From Haematospirillum sp. H1815 (lineage in GTDB: Bacteria > Pseudomonadota > Alphaproteobacteria > Rhodospirillales > Rhodospirillaceae), in NCBI RefSeq assembly GCF_012102705.1, contig NZ_JAAVTA010000009.1:1-64000 (forward strand): a stretch of 64,000 nucleotides of DNA, in the 5' to 3' direction. The notes beneath the pieces were generated by a model. That model made no database searches and had not been told where the DNA came from. It was given only the letters and a program-made list of their open reading frames with translations. Positions 1-8,705 of this stretch are shown here, piece after piece. Position 1 is the stretch's first letter. The number at the start of each line of letters is the position of its first letter. Position numbers and translations under genes: made by a program.

Positions 1-39
1 AAAAATAAACGCTTGCTTCTATAAAGTACATAAAACAGA

Positions 40-117
<78 letters not shown>

Positions 118-122
118 AAATA

Positions 123-159
123 AAAAAGCTCTTGGCATAAAAAACCACGAGCTTTTTTT
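123..159 (+). terminator. Rho-independent terminator of tRNA-fMet
   Basis: An 8-bp stem with one mismatch (GCTCTTGG against CCACGAGC) is flanked by an A-run and a T7 run immediately downstream of the tRNA. The A and T runs extend the stem, so it could work in both directions. Confidence 0.85.
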
Positions 160-414
160 GCTGAAAAATCTGAAAACGGGATAAAGTAATTGATCGCAAT
201 CTCCACGCATGCTGACCGTATAAGCATTCTAAGGGAAATGGAATAGCCAGATCACGGGAAGGTGCACCCAGAAAATTTATTGGTGTCTCGCTGTAGTATC
301 AGAATTTACTGGATCTGGGACTTCAATACTGAAGTCCGTATTATGCTATTATTACACAGTTCAGTAGTATATTATGTGTATAGCCCCATATCATGCGAAA
401 ATGGAGTATTGGTT

Positions 415-2147
415 TTAGCGCATTTTATCGTGAGCTCTATTTTCTGTCTTGGATGAATAATTAGCGTCGTGTGAAATTGTGCTGCCGTAGTTGACTCCTT
501 TGATTTGTATCCCCGTCTCTGATATCACTCGTGTATTCTCGAGAGCCAAACGTAACCTTTCGATATCGCGGTTGCGGTGGTGGAACCAGTCGGTGCTCCA
601 GATCCGGTGAAAACGCCAGCCGAGATTTTCGAGAATATCTTGGCGCAGGCGGTCACGTACCCAAAATGTGGAATGATAGGTGGTTCCATTGCATTCCACG
701 GCCAGAAGATATTACTCCTGGTCTCCTCGGGTGTCAGACACCACTACCTATTCTGAAGCCCGCCGTCCCGATCTGGATGTTGGCCAGATATCCAAAAGAC
801 CGAATAGCTTTTGCCACATCCTCCTCAAACGGACTGTCAGCATAAAGCCCAGTAATAACCGAGCCTTCCATCAGGCTGGTCTTCGCAAAATCAAGTAGCC
901 GCTTCAGGACTCTTGATCCTTCACAAGATGAACGCGACAAGTCAATATCACCGGGGTTAAATGAAGAAAAGACAAGGCCTTCCAGGGGAAGGGAGGGGGG
1001 TGATGCCCCTGTCCCATAAAACCAATAATGTCAGAAATGGTATGGAACGGGGTCTCTGTGCTGCCGGGTATTGGTGTGTGCAGCAGGTTGGCAATCCGGT
1101 TCAGTTCGTCTCGCGTCTTCCTCAGGGGCTCCAGGCTTCCGACCTTTTGTAGTGTTGTGCTGCTGGCCATCAGCGTGGTGCCAAGTTCCTGCACCAGCGC
1201 TTTTTTGTTCGCCGCCCGGGGATGGAGTTCCAAGAAGATATCACGCGGTCCGCAGTGTACAAGTCGGTCATGTACGACTGACAAGGCGACTATTTTCTCG
1301 GTAAAAAAAGGACAAACTTTCCATCATAGACGGATGCTGCGATGATATTGGTGATGGTTTGTGATTTTCCTGTATCGGGTGGCCCCCAGACAACAAGGCT
1401 CTTGCCTTCCTCCATGACTTTTGTCTGCGAGGCATCAGCATTAACACCCTGAATAAGTCTTGCTGGTACAAGCGGTTCATCCCCCCCCCCCCGGGGGATA
1501 AAAAAACGGGGGATCCTCAAAAGCCGTCTGTAAGAAGCCCTCTCAGAAACGGGTTTACCCTCTGGCCAAGCCTCATGGCTCAGGTCGTGGTACATCAAAA
1601 GCTGGACAAAGGAGAAAAAGCCAAGCTCATACCATCTGTATCTATTAACCAGCTCTTCTGCCCGGATATGGCATCAGCTACCTGGGAAAAATAGGCAGAT
1701 GGCAACCACCCTTCGCCTTCATTGACATCGTGTAGGTGGCAGTCACTCCTGCAGAGGCAGGTTTGTTGTGATGTCATCATCAAGGCATTTCAGCTTGAAT
1801 TCTGATGTTCTTTAGTCAGGTACAAGCCTCACCGGGACCAAGAAGAAGGGGTGTCTAAATAAATATTGTCGGTCATCCGGCTCGACCCATCTGTAATGTT
1901 GTTGCCGGGTAGAGCAAAGATTATCTCATCGTCTTTTCCCTTCTTGTCTTTGTCCATTGCCCTGAAACGCATGCCTTTTACCTTCAAGCGCAGAAGGCTA
2001 TAAATCGGGTCTGACTTCTTGTTTATGATGTTCAGGCAGTTAGCCCTGAGGTACGTGAATCAATTGGTTGCGCGTTCCGGTATCGAGGAGTTTCTGGCGT
2101 GCCTTGCCGACAAGACGCGCAATGAAGGGTTTATTCTTTTCAAGCAT
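415..2147 (-). pseudogene. decayed DUF4011-type SF1 helicase with C-terminal nuclease domain
   Basis: On the minus strand the translation, pieced together across frames, follows one family from end to end. An ATG at 2147 opens into a segment with RQKLLDTGTRNQLIHV, the N-terminal signature of large DUF4011 helicases. It continues through DPIYSLLRLKVK (about 2000), VPVRLVP and KLKCLDDDITTNLPLQE (about 1830-1780), and VADAISGQKSWLIDTDG (about 1650). Next come a Walker A segment, VVWGPPDTGKSQTITNI (about 1370), and LHTPIPGS (about 1080). It then jumps to ADSPFEEDVAKAIRSFGY (about 800) and LENLGWRFHRIWSTDWF (about 610), the Vsr-like nuclease end. At least five frameshifts or stops are needed, and the helicase motifs downstream of Walker A are missing. 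Intact relatives are, from memory, about 1500-2000 residues; this remnant spans only 1.7 kb. A run of twelve C lies inside at 1481-1492. Relatives are often found among mobile or defence genes (family knowledge); the original role here is unknown. Confidence 0.85.
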
Positions 2148-2336
2148 GTCTCTAGCCTCTGTTTACAAATTTCTTTTCGGGGAAGAGGTGATTTGTGTAA
2201 AGGAAATCTGACTGTTTTAAAATGGCTATAAACCTGTCAATGGCTGGGTGACGGGCAAAAGGAAAGTAACGTGTTTTCTTGCTATATTACTGTGATGCGG
2301 ATGCTGTTGTATGGCTCGGAATCTTATCAATTGGAT

Positions 2337-2365
2337 CCCTGTTCCACATGTTTCAAGGAACAGGG
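2337..2365 (-). terminator. stem-loop downstream of the RTX gene, possible terminator
   Basis: A perfect 9-bp inverted repeat (CCCTGTTCC and GGAACAGGG) with an 11-nt loop lies 22 nt beyond the stop codon of the minus-strand RTX gene. There is no T-run on either side, so it may only stabilise the 3' end. The rest of 2148-2386, between this gene and the pseudogene start, shows no gene. Confidence 0.45.
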
Positions 2366-2386
2366 TGTACTGTTTAATTCTCATGT

Positions 2387-5263
2387 TTATAATAATGTTG
2401 TGCCGTCATCACTGAAGCCAAGACCTGTCAGGGTGATGCTGAAGCCTTTTGTTTGAGCGTTTCCATCTGTATCGAAGTACAGGACTATGCCGTTGTCTGC
2501 TTTCTCTATTCGGATAGACGGAGACTGCATGGAATTCGGTTTCTGGTTCGTATGCATCTCAGGGAGGGAGGGCACGACGGCACCAGGCTGTATGGCCTTA
2601 TCTTGTTTGGTGCTGAAATCCAGAACCATATCGTGGCCGTGTGTGTCAGTGGTGCGAGGCGGATCATGATCTTCTTGGTCTTTGATACCCTCTTGTTCTT
2701 GACTGGCCCTGAGATGCACCACCCTCGGACTTTCGGCGTGGTCAGATGTCATGGCGGGAGTATTTTTTGGTTTATGCGGCATGTCAGACAGTATGGCATC
2801 AGGCGCGTTCCTTAACACAAGGTCTTTGGCCGTCAGCAGGGGGTTATCCTTGAGTCTGAGCTCGACCTCGGCTGTACTGAGCTCAAGGTCCGTATCACCC
2901 CTCAGGACAAGATCCCTTCCTTCCAAGAAGGTCCACAGGGTCCCCGGTGCAGGACGGTCTCCGAGCAGGGTAAAGATGTATCCTGTTTGAGAGAGATCAA
3001 TCCTGTCTTCCCCGGGTTGGAAATCCAGAATCCTGTCACCATGGGTTTCTGCCGTCGTGGTGTAGAGAAAGATATCAGCCCCTGGGCCTCCGTGGAGTGT
3101 GTCGGCACCTGGTCCTCCATGCAGAGTATCTACACCATTTCCCCCCCTGATCCAGTCTCGCCCCTCTCCGCCATTCAGGCGGTCATTGCCATTGTTTCCG
3201 CGCAGCGTATCGCTTCCTGCACCGCCATTCAGGGTGTCATCACCAGAGCCACCCCTGAGCATGTCGTCTCCTGTGCTGCCGTTCAGAATATCGTTACCCT
3301 TTCCACCCGAAATCTTGTTAAGTCCTTTGAATTCCGAAAGCCCAAGGATGACGTCTTCCGTTGTTTCCGCAGCATTCAGGTGGTTCCCGTTTATGGTCAG
3401 GGTGTTGTTAACTCCGTCGATATCGTTTGCTGTCAGGAGTGGGCTGTTCATAATTCTGAGCTCGACTTCAGCCGTGTCAACATCGTGGTCTGTATCACCC
3501 CGCAGGACCAGATCTTCTCCTTCGGTGGTTGTCCATAGGGATCCCGGTGCAGGTTGGTCTCCGAGCAGGGAAAAGATATGTCCTGTTTCAGAAAGATCGA
3601 TCCGGTCTTCCCCGGGTTGAAAATCCAGGATCCGGTCACCGTGGGTTTCTGCTGTTGTAGCGTAGCGGAAGGTATCGGCTCCGGGCCCTCCGTGGAGGGT
3701 ATCAGCCCCCGCTCCTCCGGTCAGGATATCGTTTCCCCCGTCACCTTTCAGCCAGTCTTCTCCTTCTCCGCCATTCAGGTGATCATTACCGGCATTGCCA
3801 CAGATCTCGTCGTTTCCACCTTCGCCATCCAGTATATTATCTGCCTCGTCCCCGGTCAGCTGGTCTCCCGCGTGGCCTCCTTTGATGTTCTCGATATTCC
3901 GTATGTGATCTTCCTCTGTATTGTCCACGTATACAGTGGCGTCCTGTGATCCATGCAGTGTTACCCGGACAGGTGCTGTCTTTCCATCGTACCAGGCCCA
4001 GTCTGTGCCGGATCCTCCATCCAGGCTGTCTTTGCCTCTTCCCCCCCGGAAGGTATTGTCTTTTTCATCCCCTGTCAGCGTGTCGTCACCCGATCCTCCG
4101 TAGATTCTTTCGATATTCTTGACCGTATCTTCAGCCCAGCGATGGATGTAGACGTTTGCCTCCTCTGACCCCAGCAGCGCGACCCGGACGGGTTCGCTCT
4201 GCCCGCTGTAGGATGCAAGGTCGTTTCCCTCACCGCCATCCAGGCTGTCTTTGCCCGGACCTCCCCTGAGAATGTCATCGCCTGCGCCGCCATACAGGAA
4301 ATCATTTCCGTTTCCCCCTTCCAGGTGGTCATCTCCGGCGCCGCCGTGCAGGGTGTCAGTACCTGGACCGCCGTTCAGAATGTCGTGTCCATCCCTTCCG
4401 TCCAGAAAGTCATTGCCTTTCTCGCCCAGAAGAGTGTTGTCGCCTTCGTCTCCGGTGATTTGGTCATTCCCCCAGCCACCACGTATGTTCTCGATATTCC
4501 GGACTGTGTCTTCGGCGATGCCCCCCACATATACGGCGGCATCCTGTGCGCCATGCAGTGTTACACGAACAGGAGCTGTTTTGTCGGTGTAGTCGGCGAA
4601 GTCATCACCATCACCACCGTCCAGCGCGTCATGACCGTGTTCGCCCTTCAGGGTGTCGTTTCCGGCGACACCATCGAGAACATCATTTCCGCTGCCGCCA
4701 TCCAGGGTATCGTCCCCGGCCCCACCATAGAGGACGTCATTGCCGGTATTGCCCTTAAGCCAGTCATTCCCATCTCCCCCGTCCAGAAAGTCTTCTCCGC
4801 CCCCTCCCCGGAATTCGTTGCTGCCTTCATCTCCTGTCAGTTCGTCATTTGCCCAGCCGCCGCGTATATTCTCGATGTTACGGATAGTGTCCTCGGCAAC
4901 AGTGTCTACGTACACGGTTGCGCTTTGAGATCCTTGCAGGGCTACCCGGACAGATGCTGTTTTCTCGTCGTACCAGGCCCAGTCTGTTCCGGCACCGCCA
5001 TCCAGCGTGTCGCTGCCCGGACCCCCTTTGAGGACGTTGCTTCCATCGTCACCTGTCAGATGATCATTACCCTGACTGCCGTAGACACTTTCGATACTGT
5101 TTACAGTATCTTCCGGTACACCATTGACATACACAGTGGCTTTTTCTTTCCCGCGCAGGATGACCCTGATCGGCTCGTGGCGGTCTTCGTAGGACACCGA
5201 ATCATTCCAGCCGGGGCCGCTGAAGACCTCTTTCATATTTGGTGTATCTTTGTATTCCTTCAT
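2387..5263 (-). CDS. RTX-type calcium-binding repeat protein
   Basis: A 958-residue acidic protein made of glycine-rich nonapeptides (GGxGxDxLx), which fold as calcium-filled beta-rolls in RTX proteins. Five modules begin with a strand of the type VRVxLxGSxxAxVYV, followed by EDTxRNIENIxGG and one or more nonapeptide blocks. Two later blocks each end in a copy of HGDRILDFQPGEDRIDLS, resembling the C-terminal region of serralysin-type RTX proteins. A low-complexity linker and a terminal segment ending TGLGFSDDGTTLL follow. There is no N-terminal signal peptide, as expected for type I secretion, but no type I transporter genes are in the window. The ATG at 5263 is chosen because an AGGAGGGG ribosome-binding site lies 5-6 nt upstream; a longer frame to 5350 lacks this. 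No enzymatic domain is visible, so the role (adhesin, S-layer-like or matrix protein) is open. Confidence 0.9.
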   Translation of the reverse strand: MKEYKDTPNMKEVFSGPGWNDSVSYEDRHEPIRVILRGKEKATVYVNGVPEDTVNSIESVYGSQGNDHLTGDDGSNVLKGGPGSDTLDGGAGTDWAWYDEKTASVRVALQGSQSATVYVDTVAEDTIRNIENIRGGWANDELTGDEGSNEFRGGGGEDFLDGGDGNDWLKGNTGNDVLYGGAGDDTLDGGSGNDVLDGVAGNDTLKGEHGHDALDGGDGDDFADYTDKTAPVRVTLHGAQDAAVYVGGIAEDTVRNIENIRGGWGNDQITGDEGDNTLLGEKGNDFLDGRDGHDILNGGPGTDTLHGGAGDDHLEGGNGNDFLYGGAGDDILRGGPGKDSLDGGEGNDLASYSGQSEPVRVALLGSEEANVYIHRWAEDTVKNIERIYGGSGDDTLTGDEKDNTFRGGRGKDSLDGGSGTDWAWYDGKTAPVRVTLHGSQDATVYVDNTEEDHIRNIENIKGGHAGDQLTGDEADNILDGEGGNDEICGNAGNDHLNGGEGEDWLKGDGGNDILTGGAGADTLHGGPGADTFRYATTAETHGDRILDFQPGEDRIDLSETGHIFSLLGDQPAPGSLWTTTEGEDLVLRGDTDHDVDTAEVELRIMNSPLLTANDIDGVNNTLTINGNHLNAAETTEDVILGLSEFKGLNKISGGKGNDILNGSTGDDMLRGGSGDDTLNGGAGSDTLRGNNGNDRLNGGEGRDWIRGGNGVDTLHGGPGADTLHGGPGADIFLYTTTAETHGDRILDFQPGEDRIDLSQTGYIFTLLGDRPAPGTLWTFLEGRDLVLRGDTDLELSTAEVELRLKDNPLLTAKDLVLRNAPDAILSDMPHKPKNTPAMTSDHAESPRVVHLRASQEQEGIKDQEDHDPPRTTDTHGHDMVLDFSTKQDKAIQPGAVVPSLPEMHTNQKPNSMQSPSIRIEKADNGIVLYFDTDGNAQTKGFSITLTGLGFSDDGTTLL

Positions 5264-5825
5264 GGTCCCCTCCTGCGTGGCTGGGAGCCTGTGTTGCCTT
5301 GCTGATGGATGGTGAAGAGATGCGAGCAAGGTGAACCTGGGCCAGACCACGACGGCCTTGTGCCATCAGGGTGTAAGCAACAGGTGGTGGATTCTCACCC
5401 CTGTTGGTATGGATTTATCCGGTCTTTTTTGGACACAGCCCAGCTACAGGAAACAGTCTTCACCGTCAGGAGATGGAAGAACCATCTTCATGACCTGCTG
5501 TTCCATGGGCATGCGGCCTTGTTTTAACTATTTTGTAGCAGAAATAATAAATTTGACTAACCTATTGCTAAATTTTTCATTTTTATTATGCGTACATCCT
5601 GTTGATCAGGGCAGATTCAGCATTGATATGAATGAGTAGATAACTTGTCCTGTTGTTGACATATTTTGTTTTCTTATCTTTTGGGTGTCTCTTGGTCACG
5701 GTTGTATCGTGATCCGGTGATACAAGGTTTGTCCTGCGACAGTGCGGTGTCATGGTATAAAGTCGTTGCGCCCGGACTTATCCCCGGACTTTATTTGCCT
5801 CTCTGACAGATACCGGACTTTTCTG
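5264..5825. other. 562-bp intergenic region, AT-rich in its middle
   Basis: This region lies between the divergent RTX gene and the AGE-family gene. The part around 5520-5680 is clearly more AT-rich than its surroundings and probably carries promoters for both sides. On the minus strand a weak TTAGCA, 16 nt, TATTAT arrangement occurs near 5575-5550. I see no gene or recognisable RNA here. Confidence 0.4.
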
Positions 5826-6989
5826 ATGACACTTTCTGTACGTTCTCTCGACAGGGCTTTTATGGCAGGTCATCTTGATATCTGGGCGGGACCTGGATGG
5901 GACAAGGAAACAGAATCGACCGTCGAGATCCTGGAGGAAGATGGCACACCACGCTGTCAGACGCCCCGTCGTGTGATGGCCTTGTGCCGCCAGCTCTATG
6001 TACGCTGTGCCCTGTATGCGATTGATCCCGTCTTGTGTCGTGATCAGGGGGGGCGTCTTCTGGAAAGGCTGGACACCCTTTATGCCGATCCTCTGAACGG
6101 GGGATGGTGGTTCAGTGTCATGCCGGATGGCGAGGCTGCAGACCGGCGCAAGGATTTGTATGCCCATGCCTTTGTTGTTCTGGCAACAGCGGTTGCGGCC
6201 TCGGTTCTTGGTCACGATCGGGCACTGTTCCTGGCGCGGCGGACAATGGATGACATTCGGACGCTGTTTACCCTTCCTGACCGTTCGTGGTTTGCAGCCG
6301 GGGCAGACCCGGATGGATCAGGGCCGGACAGACGCCTGTTGCAAAACCCGCACATGCATTTGTTTGAGGCGGCTATGGCTTTTGCCCTGGTTTCAGGTCG
6401 TAGTCAGGATGCCGACATGGCTCACCATCTGGCTGCTTTGTTTCCGTCGCTTCTGCATCCCCAAGCCGGAATGGTTGCGGAATACTTTGGGGAAGACGGG
6501 TCCCCCGAGCTTGCGGCCCGGGCCCAGATTGAACCGGGCCATCAGTTTGAGTGGGCGTGGTTGTTGCATGAATATGCGGTGCGCTTCCACGAGCCTGGTC
6601 CTGTGCAGCAACGCTGGCTGGACCAGGCTCATGACCTTCTGGAACGTGGCATGACGTGCGGGATTGATCGTGCGTTCGGTGGTGTTTTCAACAGTGTGGA
6701 TGCGCATGGCCGCGTGACAGATGAGGGAAAGCGTATCTGGCCTTTGACTGAATTGCTCAAGGCATTGGCTGTTCTACGACCGGGGCAGGAGAAGGAATTC
6801 CTGGATTTTCTTGGTCGCACGTATCTGCGCCCGGGTGGCTTCTGGATTGAGGCGTGCAGCCGTTCTCTTGAGCCATTTGATCAAACACTGCGTGCCAGTA
6901 CGGGCTATCACCTGGCAACGGCCTGGCAGGAGCTGGGGCGTATGGCGGGCGGTCGCGGCGTTTATGATCTGGGGCGCGCGTCCCCTTGA
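5826..6989 (+). CDS. AGE family epimerase/isomerase-like protein
   Basis: About 387 residues resembling the N-acylglucosamine 2-epimerase / mannose isomerase family, which forms an (alpha/alpha)6 barrel and interconverts sugars or sugar phosphates in the cytoplasm. Family signatures visible in order are LDIWAGPGWDKET near the N-terminus, RVMALCRQLY, KDLYAHAFVV, NPHMHLFEAAMAF and EPGHQFEWAWLL. The last three carry the His/Glu residues that line the active site in this family. The frame extends upstream to a GTG at 5742, but that stretch is not family-like and has no ribosome-binding site. The ATG at 5826 keeps a plausible N-terminus, though its own site is weak. The substrate cannot be told from sequence. 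Confidence 0.85.
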   Translation: MTLSVRSLDRAFMAGHLDIWAGPGWDKETESTVEILEEDGTPRCQTPRRVMALCRQLYVRCALYAIDPVLCRDQGGRLLERLDTLYADPLNGGWWFSVMPDGEAADRRKDLYAHAFVVLATAVAASVLGHDRALFLARRTMDDIRTLFTLPDRSWFAAGADPDGSGPDRRLLQNPHMHLFEAAMAFALVSGRSQDADMAHHLAALFPSLLHPQAGMVAEYFGEDGSPELAARAQIEPGHQFEWAWLLHEYAVRFHEPGPVQQRWLDQAHDLLERGMTCGIDRAFGGVFNSVDAHGRVTDEGKRIWPLTELLKALAVLRPGQEKEFLDFLGRTYLRPGGFWIEACSRSLEPFDQTLRASTGYHLATAWQELGRMAGGRGVYDLGRASP

Positions 6990-7071
6990 TGCTTTTGTAA
7001 GGATATGGGCCTAGTTCTGTCAGCATGGCGTTTATAGAGCCTGGGTTGCGGCCCGTTATGGTTTTAAGGAG

Positions 7072-7106
7072 CGCATAAATGGTCAGCTATACTGACTATT
7101 TATGCG
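7072..7106 (+). terminator. 15-bp stem-loop after the AGE-family gene
   Basis: The arms at 7072-7086 and 7092-7106 form a 15-bp stem with one G-T wobble and a 5-nt loop (CTATA). The plus-strand tail GCTTTCTTG is only moderately T-rich. It is probably the terminator between the epimerase-like gene and the gltDB transcript. Confidence 0.6.
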
Positions 7107-7123
7107 GCTTTCTTGTTGCGTGA

Positions 7124-7165
7124 GAGCACGGTAACCCGTATACCCGAATAGTTGGGTTACTGCTC
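7124..7165 (+). promoter_or_regulatory. structured leader hairpin upstream of gltD
   Basis: GAGCA pairs with TGCTC and, after a 2-nt bulge (CG), GTAACCC pairs with GGGTTAC. The result is a 12-bp interrupted stem with a 16-nt loop, about 80 nt before the gltD start. It matches no riboswitch I know. Position suggests a leader element or a second terminator. Confidence 0.45.
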
Positions 7166-7244
7166 GTATTCCTCCTGTGGGTTGAGAGCGATTCTCTTCT
7201 GCGGTGCTATTGTGCCGGGACCGCTTGATTGGGGAGGTTTTTGC

Positions 7245-8705
7245 ATGCCGTCAAAGATGATGCAGTTTGTCCGTCTGGATCAGCAGACACCTGACAAGCG
7301 TTCCGCGCAGGAGCGGTGCGGTGACTTTGACGAAATTTACAGCGTGTTTAACCCGGACAAGGCCAGTGAGCAGGCTTCGCGTTGCATGCAGTGTGGCATT
7401 CCGTTCTGCCAAATTCATTGTCCGCTCGGGAATAATATTCCCGATTGGTTGGCCATGGCCGCAGCAGGTCGCCTGCGTGAGGCATACGAGTTAGCCTCCG
7501 CAACCAATGCCATGCCGGAAATTTGCGGGCGTATCTGTCCGCAGGATCGTCTTTGCGAGGGATCCTGTGTCCTGGAGCAATCGGGCCACCACACAGTGAC
7601 CATCGGTGCAGTTGAACGTTTTGTCACCGATACAGCATGGGCGCAGGGGTGGGTGAAGCCTTTGCAGCCTGGTCCGGCACGGGGTCAAAGTGTTGGTATT
7701 ATCGGTGCCGGTCCGGCGGGGTTGGTTGCGGCAGAAGAACTTCGTCTTCGTGGCTTTGATGTTGATGTCTACGATCGCTACGATCGTGCTGGCGGGTTGC
7801 TGGTTTATGGTATTCCCGGCTTCAAGCTGGAAAAGGATGTGGTGCGCCGTCGTGTCCAGCGACTGCAGGACGGTGGCATTGTGTTTCATCTTGGCGTGGA
7901 TGTTGGGGGCAATCTTTCCTTCTCCACTCTCAGGGAGCGCCACGACGCCATTCTGCTTGCCACGGGCGTGTACCGGGCACGCAATCTTTCAACACCGGGG
8001 TCCGGCCTACGTGGAGTGGTTCCAGCCCTGGACTATTTGATTGCATCCAGTCGTGCCGGCTTTGGGGATGCTGCTGTGGACCTCGGGTTGGATGCGCGGG
8101 ACAGGCATGTTGTCGTCATCGGGGGTGGTGATACTGCGATGGACTGTGTGCGTACAGCCGTTCGTCAAGGGGCACGCAGCGTCAAGTGCCTTTACCGGCG
8201 TGATCGTGACAATATGCCCGGTTCCCTGCGTGAAGTTTCCAATGCCGAGGAAGAAGGCGTGGAGTTTGTCTGGCTGTCAGCACCCGAGGCTTTCCTGGAT
8301 GAAGGAACGCCCGGTCACGTATCAGGGGTGCGGGCTGTGCCGATGTATCTGGGCATTCCGGATGCCAGTGGCCGCCAGACACCCCGCCCGGTTGGGGATT
8401 CCCACTTTGTTCTGCCTGCTGGCCTTGTGATCGAGGCCCTGGGTTTTGATCCCGAGGATGTGCCGACCCTCTTCGGGGAGTCTGCATTGCGTGTAACGGA
8501 GTATGGAACGCTGGTGGTTGATCCGCAGACCGCAATGACCTCGGTGGAGGGTGTGTTTGCTGCCGGCGACATTGTACGCGGTGCATCTCTGGTGGTTTGG
8601 GCTATCCGTGACGGGCGGGAGGTTGCGGCCTCAATAGCGGATTACCTTGAAAAACGGTCGGATGCAGGGGCTGTTGCCGGTCTTGGTGAAGGAGTGCGGG
8701 TATAA
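7245..8705 (+). CDS. gltD: glutamate synthase (NADPH) small subunit
   Basis: A 486-residue beta subunit of bacterial GOGAT, which passes electrons from NADPH through FAD and 4Fe-4S clusters to the large subunit for glutamate synthesis. An N-terminal Cys group (C47, C50, C55, C59 in CMQCGIPFCQIHC) starts the ferredoxin-like domain. An FAD site (GIIGAGPAGL) lies near residue 150 and an NADPH site (VIGGGDTAMD) near 290. A C-terminal AAGDIVRGASLVVWAI segment is typical of the family. The ATG at 7245 is preceded by GGGGAGG. It precedes gltB, with the TAATG overlap implying translational coupling; many bacteria have the opposite order. Confidence 0.97.
   Translation: MPSKMMQFVRLDQQTPDKRSAQERCGDFDEIYSVFNPDKASEQASRCMQCGIPFCQIHCPLGNNIPDWLAMAAAGRLREAYELASATNAMPEICGRICPQDRLCEGSCVLEQSGHHTVTIGAVERFVTDTAWAQGWVKPLQPGPARGQSVGIIGAGPAGLVAAEELRLRGFDVDVYDRYDRAGGLLVYGIPGFKLEKDVVRRRVQRLQDGGIVFHLGVDVGGNLSFSTLRERHDAILLATGVYRARNLSTPGSGLRGVVPALDYLIASSRAGFGDAAVDLGLDARDRHVVVIGGGDTAMDCVRTAVRQGARSVKCLYRRDRDNMPGSLREVSNAEEEGVEFVWLSAPEAFLDEGTPGHVSGVRAVPMYLGIPDASGRQTPRPVGDSHFVLPAGLVIEALGFDPEDVPTLFGESALRVTEYGTLVVDPQTAMTSVEGVFAAGDIVRGASLVVWAIRDGREVAASIADYLEKRSDAGAVAGLGEGVRV

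Noticed and set aside
262-456. 64-codon plus-strand open frame after tRNA-fMet
   Set aside because: AT-rich, no ribosome-binding site, no family resemblance; it lies in the degraded region next to the pseudogene.
4325-5305. 326-codon plus-strand open frame opposite the RTX gene
   Set aside because: It is a by-product of the GGxGxD repeat codons; the translation is repetitive, has no family resemblance and lacks a ribosome-binding site.
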